A DNA stretch of 7,835 bases from a bacterium CG2_30_54_10. Lineage in GTDB: Bacteria; Muiribacteriota; Ozemobacteria; Ozemobacterales; Ozemobacteraceae. The stretch is from the NCBI GenBank assembly GCA_001872985.1, contig MNYA01000462.1:1-7835 (forward strand), in the 5' to 3' direction. A program made the translations under genes and the position numbers. The notes below the pieces were generated by a model that saw only the letters and a program-made list of their open reading frames with translations, was not told the DNA's origin and did not search any database. Position 1 is the stretch's first letter. The number at the start of each line of letters is the position of its first letter. Below, piece by piece: positions 1 through 7,835 of the stretch.

Positions 1-63
1 TTTGGGGCCGAACCGAGAAATTTAGCGGACATTGTTAGTCGCGGCTTATTCTCAACATAAAGC

Positions 64-128
64 GAGATTCCTCACATTCGTTCGGAATGACAAACGATGC
101 CGTCATTTCGACCGAAGGGAGAAATCTC
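64..128. repeat. long imperfect inverted repeat downstream of the atp operon
   Basis: The arms at 64-91 and 102-128 are reverse complements of each other apart from three mismatches and one bulged base, separated by a 10-base loop (92-101). In the operon transcript this would fold into a hairpin of about 27 bp, starting 64 nt after the atpC stop. No run of U follows the hairpin, so it is not a textbook intrinsic terminator. It could still protect the 3' end or help termination. Both arms resemble, from memory, an intergenic repeat family seen in many bacterial genomes (GTCATTCCGAACGAATG-like and GTCATTTCGACCGAAGG-like halves). A short minus-strand open frame running through it (35-274) contains the peptide VIPNECEES, which I recall as a typical spurious translation of that family. 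The rest of 1-191 shows nothing I can assign. Confidence 0.75.
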
Positions 129-191
129 TTGCGCCAAGAATCATTGAGTTTCCCCGAATTATTGAGTAGATACTGCAACTCGTCAGCAGTC

Positions 192-1993
<1,802 letters not shown>

Positions 1994-2025
1994 TTAGTTA
2001 CTCCTGGTGACCATGCGCGGGGATA

Positions 2026-2897
2026 TCATTCGGAAAGAGCATCGGCGCCCGCGATCACCTCGGAGAGTTCTTTGGTGATGACCGCCTGGCGGGTGCGGTT
2101 GTATTTTAACGTGAGGTCGTCAATGATCTCGTCGGCCCGGTCGGTAGCGGCATCCATGGCGACCATGCGCGCGGCCTGTTCGGCGGTGGACGATTCCAGG
2201 ACGGCTTTCATGAACAACCCTTCAACGTAGCGCGGGATGAGGGCGTTGAGAATGATATCGGGTGATGGGTCGAACTGGATCGTCTGGCCACCCGACTGGC
2301 GGGATTCCTTTCCTGCGCCGATTTCGGAGAGTGGAAGAAGGGTTCTCATAACGATGCGGCGGTCGAGGGTGGAGATGAAATGAGTGTAAACGATAACCAG
2401 CTCATCAATGATCTGGTTATTGTAAAGGGAGACTGCATTTTTCGCCGCCAGCGCGAGTGCTTTCTGGGAAAACTTTCCGACCATGTCTGGATGGCTTCCG
2501 ATGATGGTGTAGGTCTGCCTGCGGTAGTAATCGATGCCCTTCTTGCCGATGAGAATGAGCTTTTTTTCGCGATCCGGGTGCTGTTTGAGGAGGTTATTGG
2601 AAAATTTTACCAAGTCATGGTTGAATGCTCCGCAGAGCCCGCGCTCGCCGGTGACCAGGATGACCCCGGTGGCCTTGACCTTGCGGTTGCCGAACAATGG
2701 ATGCGAAACCGTCGACGGAAGCACAGCCCGGAGATCTACCACCATCTGTTCGAGTTTCTCGAGGTAGAGTTTCGTCGCCGAGAGGGCTTCGAGTGCCCGG
2801 CGAAGTTTCACCGTGGCCATCATCTTCATTGCACGCGTGATCTGCTGGGTGCTTTTCACCCCGCGCATCTTGCGCTTGATATCCTTTAGTGTGGCCA

Positions 2898-2898
<1 letters not shown>
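2026..2898 (-). CDS. atpG: F1 ATP synthase subunit gamma
   Basis: Gamma is the rotating shaft inside the alpha3-beta3 head; it couples c-ring rotation to catalysis. The protein is 290 aa, as expected. The N-terminal helix (about 5-57) carries the conserved IKRKMRGVKSTQQITRAMKM stretch and the C-terminal helix (about 230-288) contains DEIIDDLTLKYNRTRQAVIT; these two form the coiled-coil shaft. Between them is the Rossmann-like domain with VTGERGLCGAFN (82-93). No regulatory cysteine insertion of the chloroplast type is evident. Its ATG overlaps the atpA stop by one base (TGATG), and only a weak AAGAG lies upstream (2905-2909), inside the atpA tail. Translation therefore probably depends on reinitiation after atpA. 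Confidence 0.98.
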
Positions 2899-4592
<1,694 letters not shown>

Positions 4593-4603
4593 GTCTGTTC
4601 CTT

Positions 4604-5185
4604 TCAGGACGCCTCTCCGGTGGTCCGCATGTCTTCAAGCCATTCTTGGTCGAGTCGCGAGAGCGCTTCCAGGAGCTGGTTGAGACGGCGACGCACGGAA
4701 GAGTCCAGGACGCGGTCTTCCATGAATACAATCAGGCCGCCCTTGATGGACGGGTCGATCTGCAGTTGCAGGGAAATTCCACCGGGATACTGCTTAGTCA
4801 GGCGCGAACGGATTTGCTCCTCCTCGGCAGGAAGCAGCGGGACTGCAGATTTTACCAACACCCCCAGGATGTTCATCTTTTTGCGATACAACCTCTCGAC
4901 CTCTTCACCGATCTCGGTGAGATGGTCGAAACGGTGCCGGCGAAGAAGGACGCTCATGAACTCGCCAGTAATAGAGTTTTTGCGATCGGAAAAGCAGGTT
5001 TTGGCGACAAGAATCTTACGGTCGATGTCGGCCGTCGGACTTCCAAGGAAGAACTTGAGATTGGCGATTTCCTTCAGCAGACCGAAAAATGCGCGGAAGT
5101 CCCGCAACTCCGTCTCGAGATCCGTGAGCTCAATAGCACGGAAAAAGGCGGTCGCGTAGCGGCGGGCAATGACGCGGGACTTCAA
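4604..5185 (-). CDS. atpH: F1 ATP synthase subunit delta (stator)
   Basis: Delta (OSCP homologue) sits on top of F1 and ties alpha to the b-subunit stalk. It is 193 aa, slightly above the usual 175-180. The N-terminal helical domain starts with [12 protein letters not shown] (6-17). The C-terminal domain ends with the family signature region [20 protein letters not shown] (149-168). The start codon is TTG, overlapping the atpF stop as TTGA; GGAG lies 10 nt upstream and no ATG is available nearby. Translation is therefore probably coupled to atpF. The presence of delta in the operon marks this as a standard F-ATPase rather than an N-ATPase. Confidence 0.96.
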   Translation of the reverse strand: MKSRVIARRYATAFFRAIELTDLETELRDFRAFFGLLKEIANLKFFLGSPTADIDRKILVAKTCFSDRKNSITGEFMSVLLRRHRFDHLTEIGEEVERLYRKKMNILGVLVKSAVPLLPAEEEQIRSRLTKQYPGGISLQLQIDPSIKGGLIVFMEDRVLDSSVRRRLNQLLEALSRLDQEWLEDMRTTGEAS

Positions 5186-5874
5186 TGCGAGGTTTCTCCA
5201 GTGCTCTGTTCGTCGAGGCGGTCGATGGTACTTTTGATCAGATCACGATGCACCTGGTCGTTGAGCGACGCATCAATAACCTTTTCCGCTGCAATCATCG
5301 TGAGCTGAACCATTTTTCCCTTTAATTGCACCCAGGCCTTGTCGCGTTCAATGCCGATTTCCTGCTGAGCCTTGGCAAGAATCGAATCAGCTTTGGCCTT
5401 GGCCTCAGCCAGAATGGCCGCTTTGTCCTTCTGACCCTCGACGATCGCCTGTTGCCGAATCTTGTCACGCTCTCCCTCGATGTGGGCGAGACGCTTTTGG
5501 TAGTCTTGCTTAACCGAGTCGGCCTGCGCCTTGCGTTCTTCGATATCCTTCATGTCGGCGGCGATCTTCGCGGCCCGCTCGGCAAGAATGCCGCAGATGG
5601 GCTTAAAAAGGAACGTCTTCAAAACCATCAACAATACGAAGAAGTTGATGGTCTGGGAAATAAGGATCGTCCAGTCGATGGTGAACAGGCCATCTTCAGC
5701 GTGTTCCGCGTGCGCGGTGGAATGAGGCGCCGCTTCCGCCGCGTTTTGTCCGGCTGCCGGAGCTACCGAAGGGGCAGTCCCGGAAAGAGCACTCGCGGGA
5801 ACATGGCCTTCTTGCGCGGACAGCGATCCCCCGAGGATCAGGCAAGTAAGGACGGCGAAAATGACGTATCGCAT
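5182..5874 (-). CDS. atpF: Fo ATP synthase subunit b with N-terminal signal peptide
   Basis: Subunit b forms the peripheral stalk: one membrane helix plus a long cytoplasmic coiled coil that reaches delta. The protein is 230 aa against about 160 typically. The extra part is at the N-terminus. Residues 1-20 look like a signal peptide (Arg2, hydrophobic core YVIFAVLTCLILGG, then SLSA before Q21), followed by an Ala/Pro/His-rich linker (21-60). The family core begins near 66: membrane helix about 66-89 with INFFVLLMVLKTFLFKP (76-92), then a highly charged heptad-like helix (about 97-200) and a C-terminal dimer/delta-binding region. Since the b N-terminus faces the periplasm, a cleaved signal peptide is topologically sensible. 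The ATG is the only good start, but no clear Shine-Dalgarno is seen in the 28-nt gap after atpE. Confidence 0.96.
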   Translation of the reverse strand: MRYVIFAVLTCLILGGSLSAQEGHVPASALSGTAPSVAPAAGQNAAEAAPHSTAHAEHAEDGLFTIDWTILISQTINFFVLLMVLKTFLFKPICGILAERAAKIAADMKDIEERKAQADSVKQDYQKRLAHIEGERDKIRQQAIVEGQKDKAAILAEAKAKADSILAKAQQEIGIERDKAWVQLKGKMVQLTMIAAEKVIDASLNDQVHRDLIKSTIDRLDEQSTGETSH

Positions 5875-5902
5875 GAAAAAACTTGTACGGGTCGCCTTGC
5901 GG

Positions 5903-6148
5903 CTACCACTTCAAGAGTAGGAGAATCAGCGAAACAAGCAGACAATAGATGGCCAACGATTCGATCATGGCAAGACCGATGATCATCGTGAATCGCAGCT
6001 CACCGAGGATCTCCGGCTGGCGGGCCATGGATTCCATGGTGCTGGAGATGACTCTTGCTTGGCCGATGGCGCAAAAAGCGGACCCGACGAGAATGGCCAG
6101 GACGGCACTAAAAGCTTCTACAGAGTGGACGAGAGTTGTGGGATCCAT
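5903..6148 (-). CDS. atpE: Fo ATP synthase subunit c (proteolipid ring)
   Basis: Subunit c is a two-helix hairpin; many copies make the ion-carrying rotor ring. It is 81 aa. Helix 1 is about 9-37, the polar loop carries the conserved ARQPE (42-46), and helix 2 is about 51-79. The essential carboxylate is E63 in MIESLAIYC. Counting from ARQPE, Q30, E63, S64 and Y68 line up with the Ilyobacter/Propionigenium Na+ ligands Q32, E65, S66 and Y70, while the T67 position is Leu. The usual GxGxGxGxG motif of helix 1 reads S23-F25-A27-G29-A31, which is atypical. The ATG follows the atpB stop with no gap (TGAATG). It has the strongest Shine-Dalgarno of the operon, fitting the need for many c copies. Confidence 0.97.
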   Translation of the reverse strand: MDPTTLVHSVEAFSAVLAILVGSAFCAIGQARVISSTMESMARQPEILGELRFTMIIGLAMIESLAIYCLLVSLILLLLKW

Positions 6149-6871
6149 TCAGGGTTCCTCCGTATGGGGTGGGATTGGGATTGGGTTTTCATGATCGTGC
6201 CCTTCCGCAGGCAAAGCCCCGGAAAGGTAAACGCCGGAAAGGATGGTAAATACCATGGCCTGCAGGAAGCTGGTGAACAAGGCCATGAACATCATCGGAA
6301 GAGGGATAAGAAACGGGAAGAGCGCGACGGTCAAAACAAGTATTACCACGTCTTCCCCCATGATGTTTCCGAATAATCGGAACGTGAGACTGAGGGGCCG
6401 GGAAAGCTCACCTATGATGTGGAGCGGAAACATGAGGGGCCCAAGCCACCACGGCTCGCCCCAAAAATGAGCGACATAGTGGAATCCGCCTTCCCAGAGG
6501 CCGAACAAGTGGGTGAGGAAGAAAGTGATCATGGCCATTCCGAGGCAGTTGGAAAACACGCTCGTGGGCGACTTGAAGCCCGGTATCAGGCCCATCATAT
6601 TTGACAGCAGAACGTACAGGAACATCGTTCCGAGGTAGGGCATCAGCCGTTTGGAATGTTTTGGCCCCGCGATCATGATGATGAACTTCTCGAGTTCGAG
6701 GTAAATTAACTCGGCGACGTTCTGAAGGGGAGTGGGCTGGAGCAAAATTTGCCTGGTGGCCAAGTAGCAAAAGATGAAGACCCCGAGGGTAATCAGCCAG
6801 GGGAGGAAAGCTCCGGGGGGAATCGGGATGAACGGAAAAAAGTAGAAGATTTTTGATTCAAGCGCGTGCAT
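6149..6871 (-). CDS. atpB: Fo ATP synthase subunit a (ion channel stator)
   Basis: Subunit a holds the two ion half-channels next to the c-ring. It is 240 aa with five to six hydrophobic segments. The essential arginine is R165 in LTFRLFGNIMGED (162-174), equivalent to E. coli R210; E173 and Q204 (in FLQAMVFTILSGVYL) match E. coli E219 and Q252. The preceding IIGELSRPLS (152-161) is a common bacterial version. The short C-terminal tail (221-240) is His/Glu/Pro-rich. The ATG overlaps the end of atpI by 14 nt, and only a weak AAAGA precedes it, so coupling to atpI is likely. All key residues are present. Confidence 0.97.
   Translation of the reverse strand: MHALESKIFYFFPFIPIPPGAFLPWLITLGVFIFCYLATRQILLQPTPLQNVAELIYLELEKFIIMIAGPKHSKRLMPYLGTMFLYVLLSNMMGLIPGFKSPTSVFSNCLGMAMITFFLTHLFGLWEGGFHYVAHFWGEPWWLGPLMFPLHIIGELSRPLSLTFRLFGNIMGEDVVILVLTVALFPFLIPLPMMFMALFTSFLQAMVFTILSGVYLSGALPAEGHDHENPIPIPPHTEEP
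6155..6161 (-). promoter_or_regulatory. strong Shine-Dalgarno of atpE
   Basis: GGAGGAA on the minus strand lies 6 nt before the atpE ATG, inside the last codons of atpB. It is the best ribosome-binding match in the window. The c subunit is needed in many copies per enzyme, so strong initiation here fits known atp operon logic, in which translation rather than separate transcription sets subunit ratios. Confidence 0.75.
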
Positions 6872-7283
6872 GTTCGGGTATCTTTACATGAGTTGATGAC
6901 AGCCCTCGGGAAACCCAAAAGGAGGCCCCGCTGATGGCGAACTGGCTGGCCAGGATCCCGCCAAGCACTTCGAGAAGGTCGACTGCCTTTGTATACCAGA
7001 TCGCGGCCACGAGACAGAAAAGGAGGGCGAACTTGAAGGTCGTGAGAGCAAGGGAGATGCCCAGGATGCGCGAATTAGAGCCCTTCATGTGCTGAACCGA
7101 ATAGACGAGGACGAAAAAGCTTGACACGCCCAGGGCAAACCCCACCGGAATGCCCCAACAGACCCGATGCAGAGCGACGCCGCTGATTATAAGTATCAAA
7201 GGAACGAGGACGAGGTGCCAGCCGATGACCGCGCGTGCAAATCCCGCGATCTTGCCGTCAACTGCGCTTTGGTCTTGTTCCAC
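6858..7283 (-). CDS. atpI: ATP synthase accessory protein AtpI
   Basis: AtpI is a small membrane protein encoded first in many atp operons. In Propionigenium-type enzymes it assists c-ring assembly; a Mg2+ transport role with AtpZ has been proposed in Bacillus. From the GTG at 7283 it is 141 aa with four hydrophobic segments (about 18-37, 42-63, 74-97, 103-124) and a short polar C-terminus. I chose this GTG because AAGGAG lies 11 nt upstream and it leaves only a 26-nt overlap with atpZ. A longer frame from TTG at 7337 (159 aa) has an 80-nt overlap and a polar, Pro/Gly-rich start unlike the family. Its 3' end overlaps atpB by 14 nt. Family sequence conservation is low, so the name rests on position, length and topology. 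Confidence 0.85.
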   Translation of the reverse strand: MEQDQSAVDGKIAGFARAVIGWHLVLVPLILIISGVALHRVCWGIPVGFALGVSSFFVLVYSVQHMKGSNSRILGISLALTTFKFALLFCLVAAIWYTKAVDLLEVLGGILASQFAISGASFWVSRGLSSTHVKIPEHARA

Positions 7284-7533
7284 GCTCTTGCAGGCTCCTT
7301 CTGATGGTTCTCCAGGACTGAACGATCCCGGCGGCAAGCCCCCAGAATATACCTAGCGCTGCGCCCCACGGGTGGATACCAAAATACCGATCCAACCAGA
7401 GCCCTGCACCGATCCCGAGAGCGATACAGACTCCCATGGCGATACCGAGGGAGAGAAGGTCACCGACAGATCGCCACCTATCAGGGGGCCCGCCAGAAGC
7501 CGGTTCCGAAGGCCGGGCATTTTTATAACACAC
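7258..7533 (-). CDS. atpZ: AtpZ-like ATP synthase accessory protein (ATPase gene 1 family)
   Basis: This is a two-helix membrane protein found at the head of many atp operons, proposed with AtpI to act in Mg2+ supply or assembly. From the GTG at 7533 it is 91 aa. Helix 1 is about 25-47 with ALGIGAGLWLDRYFG (38-52), matching the usual G-x-G-x-x-L-D-x-x-x-G pattern, and helix 2 is about 54-74 (PWGAALGIFWGLAAGI, 55-70), followed by a basic tail. The frame stays open upstream to 7731, but that part is translated from the 114-bp repeat and is not protein-like. The start is uncertain. GTG at 7533 or 7536 has GAGG 6 or 3 nt upstream, whereas the first in-frame ATG (7437) would cut helix 1. The best promoter match overlaps the GTG starts. 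Confidence 0.8.
   Translation of the reverse strand: MCYKNARPSEPASGGPPDRWRSVGDLLSLGIAMGVCIALGIGAGLWLDRYFGIHPWGAALGIFWGLAAGIVQSWRTIRRSLQERGTRPKRS
7295..7300 (-). promoter_or_regulatory. Shine-Dalgarno supporting the atpI GTG start
   Basis: AAGGAG on the minus strand lies within the atpZ reading frame, 11 nt before the GTG at 7281-7283. The spacing is slightly long, but it is the only strong match in the region. It argues for the 141-aa AtpI over the 159-aa version. Confidence 0.55.
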
Positions 7534-7550
7534 CACTTGCCTCAAGTCAA
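7522..7550 (-). promoter_or_regulatory. sigma70-type promoter candidate for the atp operon
   Basis: On the minus strand there is TTGACT (7545-7550), a 17-bp spacer and TATAAA (7522-7527), so both boxes match five of six consensus bases at ideal spacing. Directly upstream of the -35 box is an A8 tract (7553-7560), the edge of the tandem repeat, which could act as an UP element. The position ahead of the whole operon is right. The caution is that the -10 region lies just downstream of the preferred atpZ GTG start, so either atpZ starts elsewhere or transcription begins further upstream. Confidence 0.6.
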
Positions 7551-7786
7551 GATTTTTTTTGCCGCGGATGAACGCAGATGAACGCAGATTGGAACGAATG
7601 AAAAAAAAGATAAACAAAAACTCCCGCCAGTTTACAGTAGCAGATGGAAACAAATAAAAACAGAAGATTTTTTTGCCGCAGATGGACGCAGATGGACGCA
7701 GATTGGAACGAATGAAAAAAAAGATAAACAAAAACTCCCACCAGTTTACAGTCGCAGATCGAAACGAACAAAAACAGAAGATTTTT
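7551..7786. repeat. 114-bp direct tandem repeat, two copies plus a partial third
   Basis: Copy 1 (7551-7665) and copy 2 (7666-7779) differ at about eight substitutions and one T in a T-run; a partial third copy begins at 7780 and ends by 7786. Each unit has a T-run, then GCCGC(G/A)GATG(A/G)ACGCAG with a doubled 10-bp subunit, then a poly-A stretch, CAAAAACTCCC and CAGTTTACAGT. The GATGAACGCAGAT core resembles, from memory, an interspersed intergenic repeat common in environmental bacterial genomes, often mistranslated as ICVHLR-like peptides. The open frames through it (7547-7771 and the upstream part of the atpZ frame) show exactly that type of peptide and are not genes. Confidence 0.88.
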
Positions 7787-7835
7787 GGTATCAGCTCAAT
7801 AAGCCGGGGGAAGAGTGAAGGCAGACCGGAGGGCG
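7787..7835. other. unassigned window edge
   Basis: About 50 bp remain after the partial third repeat. Minus-strand frames end here in stops after short stretches, so the 3' end of an upstream gene is possible but cannot be shown. I see no promoter, terminator or RNA gene. Confidence 0.4.

Noticed and set aside
7518..7520. ATG directly after the -10 box as a leaderless start of atpZ
   Set aside because: It is out of frame with AtpZ, has no Shine-Dalgarno, and lies only 1 nt past the -10 box, before the expected transcription start.
7547..7771. 74-aa minus-strand frame and the N-terminal extension of the atpZ frame
   Set aside because: Both are translations of the two tandem repeat copies; the peptide repeats itself and is not conserved protein.
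7551..7786. possible CRISPR array
   Set aside because: There are only two long units without unique spacers; the whole 114-bp unit repeats, so it is a tandem duplication.

Overview
The window holds one complete F-type ATP synthase operon, all on the minus strand, so it reads from high to low coordinates. The order is atpZ - atpI - atpB (a) - atpE (c) - atpF (b) - atpH (delta) - atpA (alpha) - atpG (gamma) - atpD (beta) - atpC (epsilon). All eight structural subunits and two accessory membrane proteins are present and look intact. Genes are packed with overlaps of 1 to about 26 nt or gaps of no more than 35 nt, which is what a single co-transcribed, translationally coupled unit looks like. No real gene is seen on the plus strand; the long plus-strand open frames are shadows of the atp genes.

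The organism is a bacterium with moderate-to-high GC and probably a Gram-negative-type envelope. Subunit b begins with what looks like a cleavable signal peptide, a form I recall from delta-proteobacterial and related ATP synthases. The intergenic repeats resemble families I recall from many environmental genomes and MAGs. I cannot name the phylum from the sequence alone.

Layout: positions 1-191 lie downstream of the operon and contain a long imperfect inverted repeat (64-128). Positions 192-2025 hold atpC and atpD, 2026-4592 hold atpG and atpA, and 4604-6871 hold atpH, atpF, atpE and atpB. Positions 6858-7533 hold atpI and atpZ. Positions 7534-7835 hold a sigma70-type promoter candidate, two tandem copies of a 114-bp repeat and about 50 bp of unassigned sequence.

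How the parts work together: AtpB, AtpE and AtpF make the membrane Fo sector. AtpA, AtpD, AtpG and AtpC make the catalytic F1 head and central stalk, and AtpH ties F1 to the b stator. AtpI and AtpZ are small membrane proteins thought to help c-ring assembly or Mg2+ supply.

This is basically a conventional operon and I found no unknown system. Four things stand out. AtpA carries a C-terminal tail of twelve tetrapeptide repeats encoded by a 12-bp minisatellite. The c subunit has Na+-type ion ligands and a disrupted glycine motif. Subunit b has a signal peptide plus an Ala/His-rich linker. The promoter candidate directly abuts a repeat-derived A-tract and conflicts with the best atpZ start.
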